Of a stretch of DNA of 64,000 bases, positions 1 through 11,187 are shown in pieces. Location: positions 124,001 through 188,000 of the forward strand of contig NZ_RQEV01000010.1 in the NCBI RefSeq assembly GCF_004771275.1, in the 5' to 3' direction. How positions within the stretch are numbered: position 1 is the first letter of the stretch; each line of letters starts with the position of its first letter. A model generated the notes under the pieces. That model was not told the DNA's origin. It was given only the letters and a program-made list of their open reading frames with translations, and made no database searches. Source of the DNA: Leptospira fluminis. GTDB lineage: Bacteria; Spirochaetota; Leptospiria; Leptospirales; Leptospiraceae. The translations under genes were made by a program, and so were the position numbers.

Positions 1-21
1 ATTTCTCTTACGTAAAGTTTT

Positions 22-161
22 TTTTGGAAAAATTGTGTGCAGGAGTTCCTGCAGGTTCAAAATCTAAAAAGAAGTTGCCGAAAAGACGTTTTTGTGATAG
101 GCGCTTTGGAGGATTGGCCCACGAGCCCACCTCCTCCACCCGAACCAGGGTGGGGGCCGCA
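22..161 (+). repeat. Dispersed intergenic repeat, copy A
   Basis: This non-coding stretch downstream of thrS matches the stretch at about 59045-59184 over roughly 140 bases. The shared order is: a T-run with TTGGAAAA, the palindrome GCAGGAGTTCCTGC (39-52), a TTGCCGAAAA-type segment, a TTTTTGTG segment, then a hairpin CCACCC-GAACCA-GGGTGG (136-153) followed by GGGCCGC. Two diverged copies about 59 kb apart in the same orientation indicate a dispersed repeat family. I see no convincing gene in bases 1-194; short open frames here simply follow the repeat. The hairpin could fold in RNA from either strand but no U-tract follows it on the thrS side. Confidence 0.7.
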
Positions 162-194
162 CCTTACCCCCCGTACCTCATTACTAGTCCGCCC

Positions 195-2120
<1,926 letters not shown>

Positions 2121-2237
2121 TGTATATTACCGAGCCCTACTTCCATAACGCCAACACAAGGGATTTTTCACAACCATTTCGCTCCCTATCTAAAACCCCT
2201 TGACCCTATACTTCTCTCGAACACCCTGTCCTTAACT

Positions 2238-3347
2238 ATGAAAGCGTTCTTGGTTTTAGAAAATGGGGACGTGTACGAAGGAGAATCCTTCGGCTACGAA
2301 ACCCGTTCCGTGGGAGAAATCGTCTTCAACACCTCGCTGGCAGGGTATCAGGAAATTCTGACGGACCCCTCTTACGCGAACCAAATCGTCACTTTTACCT
2401 ATCCGATGATCGGAAACTACGGCATCAACCCCGAGAATATGGAATCCTCCAAAATCCAAGCAAGTGGAATGATCGTAAAGGAATACGTAGACCGACCTTC
2501 GAATTTCAAATCCCAAAAGACCTTATCGGAATTCCTAAAGGAATATAAGATCCCCGGAATCCAAGGGATCGACACCCGTAAACTAACCCGCTTTATCCGT
2601 ACAAACGGAGCTCCGAACGGAGGGATCTTCGTCGCAAACGAATATTCCGACTCGTTTTTACAAGAGGTAAAACTCTTTCCCGGGATCGCCAACGCAGACT
2701 TGGCAAAGGTGGTCTCCACCGATCATAAATACGAATTCGGAAATCCTACGGGAAAAAAATACAAATTGGCCGTATACGATTACGGAGTAAAAACGAATAT
2801 CCTGAGACTCCTGGATTCGGCCGGCTTCGCGGTCACGGTTTATCCGGCCCAGACGCCTGCGGAAGAAGCGATGAAGGACGGGGTGGACGCGTTTTTTCTA
2901 TCCAACGGCCCGGGAGATCCTGCGGCCTGTACCTACGCGATCGAATCCACAAAAAGTATATTAGAAAAAGGTTACCCATTATTCGGAATCTGCCTGGGCC
3001 ATCAAATCATCGGACTTACTCTCGGTAAAAAAACGGAGAAGATGAAATTCGGTCATCGAGGGGGCAACCAGCCGGTGAAAAATATGCAGACCGGCAAGGT
3101 GGAAATCACCTCGCAAAACCACGGATTCGCTGTGGTAGCGGAAAATTCCGAAAAAGAACCGATTTCCTTCCTGAATCTAAACGATCATACCGTAGAGGGG
3201 ATCCTAAAATCCGGCTATCCTCTCCTTTCCGTGCAATATCACCCGGAAAGTTCCCCAGGCCCGAACGATAGCAGATACCTATTCGATAAATTCTACGAAC
3301 TCGTGGATTCCACCAAAAACGGACTTCGATTAACGGGGATTCTTTGA
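2238..3347 (+). CDS. carA: Carbamoyl-phosphate synthase small (glutaminase) subunit
   Basis: Hydrolyses glutamine and passes ammonia to CarB for carbamoyl phosphate, feeding pyrimidine and arginine synthesis. At 369 residues it is full length. The N-terminal CPSase small-chain domain (about 1-150, with [17 protein letters not shown]) precedes a class I glutamine amidotransferase domain. The triad is visible: nucleophile C252 in GICLGHQ, H335 and E337 in YHPES. The carB partner is not in this window, so the two subunits are not adjacent here. The gene is convergent with the next one, with only 7 bases between stop codons. A weak stem (ACTCG/CGAGT, 3347-3366) followed by TTTT overlaps the stop. 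Confidence 0.97.
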   Translation: MKAFLVLENGDVYEGESFGYETRSVGEIVFNTSLAGYQEILTDPSYANQIVTFTYPMIGNYGINPENMESSKIQASGMIVKEYVDRPSNFKSQKTLSEFLKEYKIPGIQGIDTRKLTRFIRTNGAPNGGIFVANEYSDSFLQEVKLFPGIANADLAKVVSTDHKYEFGNPTGKKYKLAVYDYGVKTNILRLLDSAGFAVTVYPAQTPAEEAMKDGVDAFFLSNGPGDPAACTYAIESTKSILEKGYPLFGICLGHQIIGLTLGKKTEKMKFGHRGGNQPVKNMQTGKVEITSQNHGFAVVAENSEKEPISFLNLNDHTVEGILKSGYPLLSVQYHPESSPGPNDSRYLFDKFYELVDSTKNGLRLTGIL

Positions 3348-3354
3348 CTCGGAT

Positions 3355-4452
3355 CTAAAGTCGAGTTTTAGCGAACCAGCGGGTTAGTTTCAGATTTCCG
3401 CAGGCGTTCAAGTGGGTATAGTCGCCGAAGTCCGAAGAAGGAAATTCCTCTTCCGGTCGGAGAACCGTTATCCCTCTTGTCTTTAATAGATCGAGAAATC
3501 CGGCCAGCGCCGTGTGTTTTCCCAACACAGCGACAAAATCGGGACGGGAAGGAATCACCAATATGCGGTACGGAATCTGTTCCTTCTCCAACGTATCGAA
3601 GATCTTTTTCCAGGCATCCAAAGAAGAACTCCGAACCTTGGAATAACTTCGTTCCCATCCGACTTGCGGTAGAGGCTTCGGATTTCGGTTCGGGACGCAC
3701 TCTCCCGTATACGGTTCGTCGCGATTCCATTCCATAAAGCCTTCGTTCCGATCCAACTCTTTCCGCAAACCTTCGTTTCGAATCCGATTGGATTTCCACC
3801 TTCCGATCGGATCCATGGCCAACATATCCGCCAACCTGGGATCGATTTCCGAAAACTGTTCCGTCCTAGCGATCGGCCTTAATTCCGCGGAGAGGTTGGA
3901 ATTCAACTTTAGTAGAGGAAATATTCTGGAAAGCGCAAAGAAGACTCCGTCACCGAGACTTCTAAAATAAAATTTGCGCTTTATCGGATCCGAATAAAAG
4001 TCCCACCGAAAAGGATCGAAATTCAGTACCAAGGATCTGTGCACGGGAACGACGTCCACGTCGGCCGTATTAAAGTAAGATGCGTCCAAAAAAACCTTTT
4101 CCGGCCGGATGCGAACTTTCAAAAGCTCCTCCAACTCCGTTAACATTCCTTCCGGTTGTTCCGAAGGTCTGGGTAAAAATAGGATTTTTTTACCTGATAT
4201 CTTTTCCAGATCCGCAGGTCGAAGACCGCTTATCAATTGACTATCCCCTAAAAACAGCCAGAGGTTCGAAGCGTCCTTTATTTTTTCTTCTTTCAGGACC
4301 CTCTCGAATCTTCTTCCGAAATAGTCGTACAGGTACGCGTTCTTTTCCTGATACGGAAGCAGCGTTTCGAAAAGGAAACCGCTCCCGGCGATCAAAAGGA
4401 ATAGGAAAATCATTCCCCAAGAAAGAACTTTTTTTTTTATGAATATTCTCAT
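3355..4452 (-). CDS. SGNH/DltD-like membrane-anchored protein partnered with MBOAT
   Basis: The protein (365 residues) has one N-terminal membrane segment and an extracytoplasmic domain. Near the front it has FLGDSQ, like a block I GDS serine of SGNH hydrolases, and near the end DYTHLN followed by CG, like the block V D-x-x-H. This pattern is seen in DltD, AlgX and DUF1574-type proteins that work with MBOAT acyltransferases. I infer acyl transfer to, or removal from, a surface glycan or lipid; the substrate is unknown. ATG at 4452 lies one base after the MBOAT stop (TAAAATG), which suggests translational coupling; a TTG at 4488 is less likely. A run of ten A on the coding strand sits just after the start. 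Confidence 0.6.
   Translation of the reverse strand: MRIFIKKKVLSWGMIFLFLLIAGSGFLFETLLPYQEKNAYLYDYFGRRFERVLKEEKIKDASNLWLFLGDSQLISGLRPADLEKISGKKILFLPRPSEQPEGMLTELEELLKVRIRPEKVFLDASYFNTADVDVVPVHRSLVLNFDPFRWDFYSDPIKRKFYFRSLGDGVFFALSRIFPLLKLNSNLSAELRPIARTEQFSEIDPRLADMLAMDPIGRWKSNRIRNEGLRKELDRNEGFMEWNRDEPYTGECVPNRNPKPLPQVGWERSYSKVRSSSLDAWKKIFDTLEKEQIPYRILVIPSRPDFVAVLGKHTALAGFLDLLKTRGITVLRPEEEFPSSDFGDYTHLNACGNLKLTRWFAKTRL
4429..4438 (-). repeat. Homopolymer A10 in the start region of the SGNH gene
   Basis: Ten consecutive T on the plus strand (A on the coding strand) encode the lysine run just after the start codon. Such tracts are prone to polymerase slippage, so reading frame or expression could vary. 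This is seen in sequence; the consequence is inference. Confidence 0.6.
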
Positions 4453-4453
4453 T

Positions 4454-5878
4454 TTAGAATTGAAAATAAAAGAAGACTTTTTTCTCAAACACTCCTCCTG
4501 CCATGAACAGAAGAGCGTAGCAAAACGCCAGACCGGAGATTTTTACGAAATATTCGGGTCTGGCCCAACGGGAAAAAAACGCGTCACTCCCGCCGGCCCT
4601 TATTTGCAATACGTCCATTAACAGGACGGGAATTCCGAAAAAAAGGATCTTGGCCGCTAAAATCGGAGACCAATAAAATCCCGAAATCGCGTTGCGAAAA
4701 TACGGGCTTAGGTCCTTCTCGCTACCTACGTGAAAAAGGATCAGGCCGAAAGAAAAAATCCCCCAAGTCAAAACCGTCCCTCCTACCCGGATGCAGTTTC
4801 GGATCCAACCGGGAAGATTCCAATCGTATCCGGATACGACCTTGGAACCTACATCGTAGACTACTATATGTAGACCGCAAAATAAGCCCCAAACCAAATA
4901 ACCGTAAGCCGCTCCGTGCCAAAGCCCGCCTAAAAGCCAGACGAAGATTATATTCAGTATCTGGCGTAGGAACCCGTGACGGTTTCCGCCCAAAGGAATG
5001 TATATGTAATCCCGAAGCCAACTGGAAAGGGAAATATGCCAGCGCTTCCAGAACTCCACGGGGTTGGAAGCTAAATAAGGAAAATTGAAATTATTCGTCA
5101 GTTGAAAACCGAGCATGCGGGCCAAACCCCGGGCGGCATCCGTGTAACCGGAAAAATCCGCGTACAATTGAAGACTCATCGTAAAAGCCAACCACCAAAC
5201 GATTCCTTCCGGCCATTGAACTCCCGGCTGCAGTACTTTTTCCACGAAAAATACCAGATTGTCTCCGACGAAGGTCTTCTTAAAAATCCCCCACGCGAAT
5301 AACCAAAATCCTCCCCAAACGTTCTCGAAATCGGGATCTCTCCGGTTCGCGATCTGAGGTAAAAGCGAATTCGGCCTTTCGATCGGTCCTATAAGTAAAA
5401 GAGGAAAAAAAAGATCATAAACGGAAAACTGAACGATATCGTCGGTCGCGGATATTCTTCCGGTCCGGATCTCGACTATGTAACTGATATTATGAAAAGT
5501 GTAAAAGGAAATTCCTAAAGGAAGCAGCAGTTTCGGAATTTCGATCTTATTCCCGTCGAAGATTCCGATCAGATCGTTCCAAATCTGGACGCCGAAGGAA
5601 CTATATTTAAAAATTCCTAATAGACATAGGTTCAGCGCGATCAGAACTCCTGCGATCCGATTTTTGGAGGATTCCTGCGAGCGTGCCAACCAAAGGCCGC
5701 CGAAAAAATTCCCCAGGACGGAAAAGACCAATATACAAGTGGGTTCCCATCCCCAAGAGCCGTAGAAGACCAGCCCGGCGACCATTAACAGAACGTTTTG
5801 CCCTTTGGTTCCTAGGTAAACGTACGTGCAAAACACGACCCCGAAGAAGACCAAAAATCCTAGGGAATGGAAAAGCAT
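4454..5878 (-). CDS. MBOAT-family O-acyltransferase (AlgI/DltB-like)
   Basis: Integral membrane protein of 474 residues with about ten membrane helices, typical of the AlgI/DltB branch of the MBOAT family, which move acyl groups across the membrane onto surface polymers. The family histidine is in GGLWHGAAYGY, and the upstream WKRWHISLSSWLRDYIYIPLGG region is the conserved re-entrant motif of AlgI-like proteins; quoted here only as a family marker. It is followed immediately by the SGNH-type partner, the usual two-gene arrangement for exopolysaccharide or lipid O-acetylation. The acceptor is not identifiable. It lies 7 bases after the GAF gene stop in the same direction, so it may be transcribed with it, though functional linkage is unclear. 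Confidence 0.88.
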   Translation of the reverse strand: MLFHSLGFLVFFGVVFCTYVYLGTKGQNVLLMVAGLVFYGSWGWEPTCILVFSVLGNFFGGLWLARSQESSKNRIAGVLIALNLCLLGIFKYSSFGVQIWNDLIGIFDGNKIEIPKLLLPLGISFYTFHNISYIVEIRTGRISATDDIVQFSVYDLFFPLLLIGPIERPNSLLPQIANRRDPDFENVWGGFWLFAWGIFKKTFVGDNLVFFVEKVLQPGVQWPEGIVWWLAFTMSLQLYADFSGYTDAARGLARMLGFQLTNNFNFPYLASNPVEFWKRWHISLSSWLRDYIYIPLGGNRHGFLRQILNIIFVWLLGGLWHGAAYGYLVWGLFCGLHIVVYDVGSKVVSGYDWNLPGWIRNCIRVGGTVLTWGIFSFGLILFHVGSEKDLSPYFRNAISGFYWSPILAAKILFFGIPVLLMDVLQIRAGGSDAFFSRWARPEYFVKISGLAFCYALLFMAGGVFEKKVFFYFQF

Positions 5879-5885
5879 GTAGAAT

Positions 5886-8048
5886 TTAGGATTCTTCTAT
5901 CAGTTCGAGCAATCTTTCTTTCTCTTTCGTATCCGCAGGATAGCATAAAGTCTGGTTCGCGGTCGAAGTTTGAAAATCCTTGCTCTGCCGATCCAGTTCG
6001 ACGATCTTATTTCTGATCTTGCGGACTACGATCTGGGTTTCTTCCCTGTCTTTCCCGTCCAGGACGACGACGTATTTCCCCTGCCCGACGCGATAACAAT
6101 AATCGCTCTCCCCTAAATTATCCTGGATCGCGTTCCGCAGTTCTTCGCAATAATAAGCGAAATAACCGGCGCCTTTCATTTTGACCACGCGGGTAGGATT
6201 TTGAACCTTAAAAATCGTTAAGCTAAAAGGCGCTCCGATTCTGGATGCCCTTGCAATGGCTTCGGTGATCTTCGATTCTACGGGACTGAACGGATCCCTG
6301 AAAACTGCGTCTCTTTCCTCTAACATTAGAAGATTGGAAAGTATCGGCGCGGTCGTCTCCGCGATTCCGACTGCGGTTTCCCGATCGCGGTCAGTCCACG
6401 GGAATTCCGTCTCGTGTACGACCAACATACCCACAAGCCAATTCAGGTTTAAAAACGGAAGAATGTCGAATTCGCGCATCAAACCCAATTCGTCGTTGCT
6501 TAACTGCGCCGACAACTCCGGGTTCTTTCTGAAATTCGCGATCCGGAATACTCCGGAAACGTTCGCGACGATCCCGACCAAATTGGAATCCAAAGCCAAC
6601 CTGAATTTTCCGACGGTTTCCGGAGTAAGAAGATTGGTTCCGAAAACCTTATATTCTTTTCGATTCGCTCGATCCAACAAAAGAAAACTCCAGCGACGCA
6701 AACCCAATTCCTTCTTTAATATATCGATGAGTTTGTCGTAAATCTCGTCCAAATCCCTGACGCTGGTAAGGTCTCTCGCGGTGGATAATATCCTTTCGTT
6801 GCTCTTTAAGATTTCCTTTAAATGATCGTTTTCCTGATGGATCGTTTCCGAGTCCATAATCCTCCGGAAAACGGATCCGGAGATCTCCCCCACCATCTTC
6901 AGGAACTCCAAATCCTCGATGGTGTAATCCTCTCCCGAAATGGTTTTGGTAAGCGATATGATTCCGTAGAATTCTTCGTTATGACGAATCGGGACGAGAA
7001 TTTCGGAAGAGGTCTTTTCCAGAATCTCTTTCTCTTTCTTCGGAACTCCCATCTTAAGCATCATTTTTGCGTAAATTACGGAAGGAGCCTTTTTAACGGC
7101 TTGGTATATCTCGTCTCCGGATTCCAACACCCAATTCGGATCGGCATCTCCTCCTTGGGCTTCCATAACCCGCAGAGCGTCGAAATCGCCGTTTGTCGAA
7201 GAGAAAATATACACCGCCTCCGCCCCGACCTGTCCCAAGATCGAATAGGATAAGTTTTCGAAAAAATCGGCGAAATCTCGGGAGCCGGAGATTTCTTTAG
7301 AAATTTCGAATAGAGCCAGATAGTTCTCCAACTTCTTACGCGAAGCGATCTGCACTTCCATCGGAGAGGTGGAATGATCCGAATCGTCGTCGAATAGGAA
7401 ATCCGCTTTTTCCGTTTCCGACTGCCTCAAACTATTCTTCCGATTCGCTTCTTTAGAAGCTTGGCTTTCGGCATCTTGGAGCCAGTCGGAAAATGGGTCG
7501 GAGATTTCCTCCGCAGGAGGAAGGGTTTCGGCTGCCGGTTCCGGTTCTTCCGAGATCGGTTCCGGTGTCCGGAGTTCTTCCTCTTCGAAAGAAGGAAGAT
7601 CCTCCAAAGGAGATTCCCGAACCTCTTCCGAAGCTTCCTCTAAATTTTCAAAAGCGGATTCCGGAAAATCGATTTCTCCGAAATCCGGTTCGCTCGATTC
7701 GATCGGTTCAGCGGACTCCGGCTCTTCGGTGGAATGTCCGAAATCGGCGGAAGCGGATTGTGAATCGAAAGGAAATTCCTCTTCTTGCGGAGCGGAAGCG
7801 GGAGAAGGTTCGAACTCCGCCGGATCTCCGAAGGCGGAACGATACTCCTCTTTTTCCTTTTCCTTCTTTCCGGCAAATTCCTTGGCCTTAGCAAGCAATC
7901 CCCTGGCTCTCGCCGCCATGGATTTTTTCAGAAGAGACGGTTTTTCCGCGACCTCTCCCGAGGAGGAAACGGAATTTGACGTCTGCGCTTCCGGAGAAGA
8001 AGTCGATTCGGAACGGATTATTCGACTGACTTTGTCCAGAAGACCCAT
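5886..8048 (-). CDS. GAF-domain protein with degenerate GGDEF-like C-terminus
   Basis: The 720-residue protein has an acidic low-complexity N-terminal third (about 20-230), two GAF-like sensor domains (about 240-400 and 410-575), and a C-terminal domain with the predicted fold of a GGDEF domain. At the signature position it reads YRVGQGKYVVV rather than GG[DE]EF, so cyclic-di-GMP synthesis is not expected; it may bind a nucleotide or act as a scaffold. ATG at 8048 follows the TGA of the upstream acidic gene by 5 bases, so the two are probably one translational unit; a TTG at 8057 would overlap that stop. No membrane segment is seen. A cytoplasmic signalling role is inferred from domains only. 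Confidence 0.7.
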   Translation of the reverse strand: MGLLDKVSRIIRSESTSSPEAQTSNSVSSSGEVAEKPSLLKKSMAARARGLLAKAKEFAGKKEKEKEEYRSAFGDPAEFEPSPASAPQEEEFPFDSQSASADFGHSTEEPESAEPIESSEPDFGEIDFPESAFENLEEASEEVRESPLEDLPSFEEEELRTPEPISEEPEPAAETLPPAEEISDPFSDWLQDAESQASKEANRKNSLRQSETEKADFLFDDDSDHSTSPMEVQIASRKKLENYLALFEISKEISGSRDFADFFENLSYSILGQVGAEAVYIFSSTNGDFDALRVMEAQGGDADPNWVLESGDEIYQAVKKAPSVIYAKMMLKMGVPKKEKEILEKTSSEILVPIRHNEEFYGIISLTKTISGEDYTIEDLEFLKMVGEISGSVFRRIMDSETIHQENDHLKEILKSNERILSTARDLTSVRDLDEIYDKLIDILKKELGLRRWSFLLLDRANRKEYKVFGTNLLTPETVGKFRLALDSNLVGIVANVSGVFRIANFRKNPELSAQLSNDELGLMREFDILPFLNLNWLVGMLVVHETEFPWTDRDRETAVGIAETTAPILSNLLMLEERDAVFRDPFSPVESKITEAIARASRIGAPFSLTIFKVQNPTRVVKMKGAGYFAYYCEELRNAIQDNLGESDYCYRVGQGKYVVVLDGKDREETQIVVRKIRNKIVELDRQSKDFQTSTANQTLCYPADTKEKERLLELIEES

Positions 8049-8053
8049 AGTCG

Positions 8054-10624
8054 TCAAACGCCGATCTGTTTCATTAATTTCTTATAAAGTTCGAAATAGT
8101 CCGATCTGGAAAATTCCCGGATCATATCGTCGGGAAGATTTCCGAGCAATTCGTCCAGATAAAGCAGGATTCTTTTCATTTCTTCCTGCGTAGGCTGAAC
8201 CTCGCCCTCTTCCGTAAGAGCGGAAGCCGAAGCTGCGGCTGCAGGTTCCGCGGTTTGGCGGATTTCTTCGATAGGAGAAAGTTCGTCTTCGTCCGCAAAC
8301 TCGTCCAAAACGATGAGTAAGTCGGGATCCGGCGGCAAGGATTCTATCGTAGGAACGAGCTCGCTCAATTCCGAAGAGGAAACGGATTCCTCAGGGAAAG
8401 GAAAATCCGGAATCAGTTCCTCTTCTCCGGAACCTCCCAAAGCATCCAGATCGGACGCAGGCGGAGGTTCGGATAACAATTCCTCCAGGTCGGAAACACC
8501 GGTCTCACCGAGTCCGGCAGGTTCCCGCTCCTCTTCCGCTAATAGATTTCCTAATTCGTCGTCGGAAAGAGTGATCGGCTCCTCCGCTTCTTCGCCCAAA
8601 TCCCAATCGGAAGGCGCCGCGTGTCCCTCCGAAGACAAGTCGCTTAAATCCGCGACCGGACCGTCCCAGTCCACTTCGTAATCCGACTGGACTTCCGGGA
8701 GAGGTTCCCCCAACTCTTCCAGTTCGTCGACGGGTATCGAAATCGGAGCGTCTTCTCCCTCGGGAGAAAAATCCCGATCCGTAGAGGATTCCTCCTCGCC
8801 CTCCGAAAGAAGATTTCCCAGCTCGTCTTCGGACAAGGCGATGGGCTCCTCCGCATCGGTAAAGAAATCGGACTCTCCGGAAACGGAAGATTCTTCTCCT
8901 TCTCCACCCGAAGAGAGGAGGTCTCCGAGTTCGTCGTCGGAAAGTGCGATCGGCTCCTCGGGCTCTTCCTCCGAAAAAAGTTCCGATTTGGAGGGAGAAG
9001 ATTCCTCTCCTTCCAACGGGCCCAAGTCGGAAAAGGCAAGATCGTCGAATCCCGTTTCAGGCGTTTTAATTTCGGAAGTTTCCTCCTCTCCAGAAGAGAG
9101 AAGGTCTCCTAATTCCTCGTCGGAAAGAGCGATCGGTTCTTCTGCGTCGGCATCGGAAAGAAATTCCTCTTTCGGCGTCGCTACCTCGGCCTCTTCCCCA
9201 CCGGAGGAAAGAAGGTCTCCGAGTTCGTCGTCGGAAAGTGCGATCGGTTCCTCGGAGTCGTCCGAAGATAGGAAATCGGATGCGGGTGGAATCGTTTCTT
9301 CTTCCTCTTCCAGCGTCCTTGGGGCGAAGGGATCGTTCTCTTCTAAATCTCCGGAGTCAAGATCGGCGAATTCACTTATGGGAAGAGAGATCGGTTCTTC
9401 ATGCGAATTCGGATCGTGGCTTAGAACCGGTTCGTCCAGGTCGGCTCCGAAATCGAAATCGACGGGAGCCGGCTCCGACTTTTCCTGCAAGTCGATGGCG
9501 TCCGGATCGAAGGAGAAATCCGAAAGTTCTTCCGGTTTTAGCTCGTCCGAAATTTCGAGATCTTCCAGAGACATTGCCTCCGGTCCCTCGTCCTCACCTG
9601 AGGATAATAGATTTCCGAGCTCGTCGTCGGAAAGTGCAATCGGTTCCTCGGAGTCGTCCGAAGATAGGAAATCCGCGGACGCTTCCGTTGCGGGTTCCTC
9701 CTCGACTTTGAAATCGTCGGATCCGAAATCGAATTCGGAAGTTTTTTCCTCGTCGGTCAACAAGTGTTCGAGTTCGTCGAGAGAAAGATCGGAAGAAGAA
9801 GGCGCGGACTCCTCCTCCAATAGATGGTTCAATTCGTTGTCGGAGAGTGAGATCGGTCCTTCGTCGTCGGACAGGAAATCGTCCGCTGCGACGCTTTCTC
9901 CCGTCTGCGGCGATCCCGCTTCCTCTTCGCTCATATCGAAGTCGGCGAGATTGGAACTTATATCAATATTTTGTAATTCATCATCGGAAAGGGAAATCTG
10001 GGATTCGTCTTCGAAGTCCAGATCTGAGAATCCCGTCTCGTGCTCTTCCGAGTCGAACGGCTCCTCTTCGGAGTGAAAGGCGGAAGCGGGAACCTCTCCT
10101 GGCTGGGAAAAATCCCCCAAATCCAAGGAACCCAGATCGGAGAACGCTTCGGTCGACTCCTCGGACGGAGTTTCCTCCGGAGAAGAAGAACTTTTCCAAG
10201 ACGGACTCGCCGCGGTCGGTGTCGGAACGGACCCGATTTCCTCTTCCTCGTCTATGTCCAAGAGTCTGTCTATTTCCGCGTCTATGAGAGGATCGGTTAG
10301 TTCGAAATCGAAATCCTCGTCCAAGTGGACTTCCTCGTCCAACTCGTTCAGATTGATGCTTAGGTCGTCGGTGGTAAAATCTCCGTTAGACTCCAGATCT
10401 CCGAAGGAGTCATGATCGTCTCCTCCGAGCGAGTCGGATTTCCTCTCGAAACCGTCGTCCTCGGAAGAATCGGTTACCGGAATGGAATCAAAATCGAAGG
10501 CGGAAGGATCATCGGTGGAGAGGAGAGAATCGATGTCATCCAAACTCATTTCATTCGGATCAAATTCCTCGCCGTTTCCCTTCGGAAGATCTTCCCCTTC
10601 GCTCATCCTAAATTCGTCCGCCAT
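8054..10624 (-). CDS. Highly acidic repeat protein with recurrent EEPIALSDDELGDLL motif
   Basis: This 856-residue protein is dominated by Asp, Glu and Ser. A short motif, EEPIALSDDELGDLL or close variants, recurs about six times nearly intact in residues 320-720. Weaker forms (GPISLSDNELNHLL, APISIPVDELEEL, EPITLSDDELGNLL) occur on either side. A distinct, less acidic C-terminus of about 55 residues contains ILLYLDELLGNLP and SDYFELYKKLMKQIGV and may be a folded module. There is no signal peptide or membrane segment. The repeated short amphipathic motif in a disordered acidic chain suggests a multivalent docking scaffold. The next gene encodes a GAF/degenerate GGDEF protein that also has an acidic N-terminus. 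ATG at 10624. Function is not known to me. Confidence 0.75.
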   Translation of the reverse strand: MADEFRMSEGEDLPKGNGEEFDPNEMSLDDIDSLLSTDDPSAFDFDSIPVTDSSEDDGFERKSDSLGGDDHDSFGDLESNGDFTTDDLSINLNELDEEVHLDEDFDFELTDPLIDAEIDRLLDIDEEEEIGSVPTPTAASPSWKSSSSPEETPSEESTEAFSDLGSLDLGDFSQPGEVPASAFHSEEEPFDSEEHETGFSDLDFEDESQISLSDDELQNIDISSNLADFDMSEEEAGSPQTGESVAADDFLSDDEGPISLSDNELNHLLEEESAPSSSDLSLDELEHLLTDEEKTSEFDFGSDDFKVEEEPATEASADFLSSDDSEEPIALSDDELGNLLSSGEDEGPEAMSLEDLEISDELKPEELSDFSFDPDAIDLQEKSEPAPVDFDFGADLDEPVLSHDPNSHEEPISLPISEFADLDSGDLEENDPFAPRTLEEEEETIPPASDFLSSDDSEEPIALSDDELGDLLSSGGEEAEVATPKEEFLSDADAEEPIALSDEELGDLLSSGEEETSEIKTPETGFDDLAFSDLGPLEGEESSPSKSELFSEEEPEEPIALSDDELGDLLSSGGEGEESSVSGESDFFTDAEEPIALSEDELGNLLSEGEEESSTDRDFSPEGEDAPISIPVDELEELGEPLPEVQSDYEVDWDGPVADLSDLSSEGHAAPSDWDLGEEAEEPITLSDDELGNLLAEEEREPAGLGETGVSDLEELLSEPPPASDLDALGGSGEEELIPDFPFPEESVSSSELSELVPTIESLPPDPDLLIVLDEFADEDELSPIEEIRQTAEPAAAASASALTEEGEVQPTQEEMKRILLYLDELLGNLPDDMIREFSRSDYFELYKKLMKQIGV
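9225..9277 (-). repeat. 53-bp direct repeat within the acidic gene, copy 1
   Basis: Bases 9225-9277 match 9621-9673 with a single mismatch (GCGATC versus GCAATC). They encode the same peptide around FLSSDDSEEPIALSDDE. Other motif copies in the gene are more diverged at the DNA level, so this pair looks like a recent internal duplication or gene conversion. Confidence 0.8.
9621..9673 (-). repeat. 53-bp direct repeat within the acidic gene, copy 2
   Basis: Near-identical partner of 9225-9277, 396 bases away. Recombination between the two would delete or duplicate 132 codons in frame, giving a route to repeat-number variation among strains. Confidence 0.8.
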
Positions 10625-10740
10625 GCTTCCTACAAACTATCTTCTCTTATACCGGAAGATCCCCGAATTTCCAGGGAAAAACAATCCGAAAACGTACTCT
10701 TCATCTATCGAAGACGAAGCTCCCGCGTGGAACTCCGTTT

Positions 10741-10766
10741 TCTTCCTCCCCTATCGAGGAGGAAGA
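10741..10766. repeat. Inverted repeat between atpC and the acidic gene
   Basis: The arms TCTTCCTCC (10741-10749) and GGAGGAAGA (10758-10766) form a 9-base-pair stem with an 8-base loop, in the 180-base gap downstream of atpC. On the minus strand, the direction of the atp operon, the stem is followed by AAAACGG and not by a U-tract, so this is not a classical intrinsic terminator. It may be a weak terminator, an RNA 3' end stabiliser, or part of the promoter region of the acidic gene. Confidence 0.4.
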
Positions 10767-10804
10767 TTTCTATCTTAATTTTCGGAATGAGAGGGCCCCA
10801 AAAG

Positions 10805-11187
10805 TTAGCGGGAAGCCGCTAAAATTCGGGTTTTTGCCTTTTGTAGGAGGAGATTTTTCTCCGGTGATAGGGGAAGAGATTCCGCGTCTTCCAACGCCTT
10901 CTTGGCCGAGTCTAGGTCGATCTCTTCCTTTAGAGCACCGTGGTCCGTTAAAATCGTAACCTTGTTGTCCCGTATTTCGAAGAACCCGCCCTCGATCACT
11001 ACGATCTTAGTCTTATTTCCTTGTCGGATTTCCAAGATTCCGACACCGAGAAGGGAAACCAAAGAGGTATGTCCCGGCAAAACCCCGAAAAAACCCTCGT
11101 TTCCGGGGACGACCAAACTGTCTGCGTCCCCGCTATAGAGTAGTTTTTCCGGAGAAATTACGGAAACCGTCAATTTGGAGCCAGCCA

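Noticed and set aside
1..194. Intrinsic terminator for thrS
   Set aside because: The hairpin at 136-153 has no U-tract on the thrS strand, so I list it only as part of the repeat.
2121..2237. T-box or other riboswitch before thrS or carA
   Set aside because: The gap is only about 117 bases and shows no T-box sequence or strong stem.
8841..10076. Long serine-rich open frame on the plus strand opposite the acidic gene
   Set aside because: It is the antisense of the Asp/Glu/Ser codons of the acidic gene; its repetitive Ser/Arg composition and lack of a ribosome site show it is a by-product.
8054..10624. CRISPR-like array from the regular DNA repeats
   Set aside because: The repeats are in frame, coding, irregularly spaced and diverged; no cas gene is present anywhere in the window.
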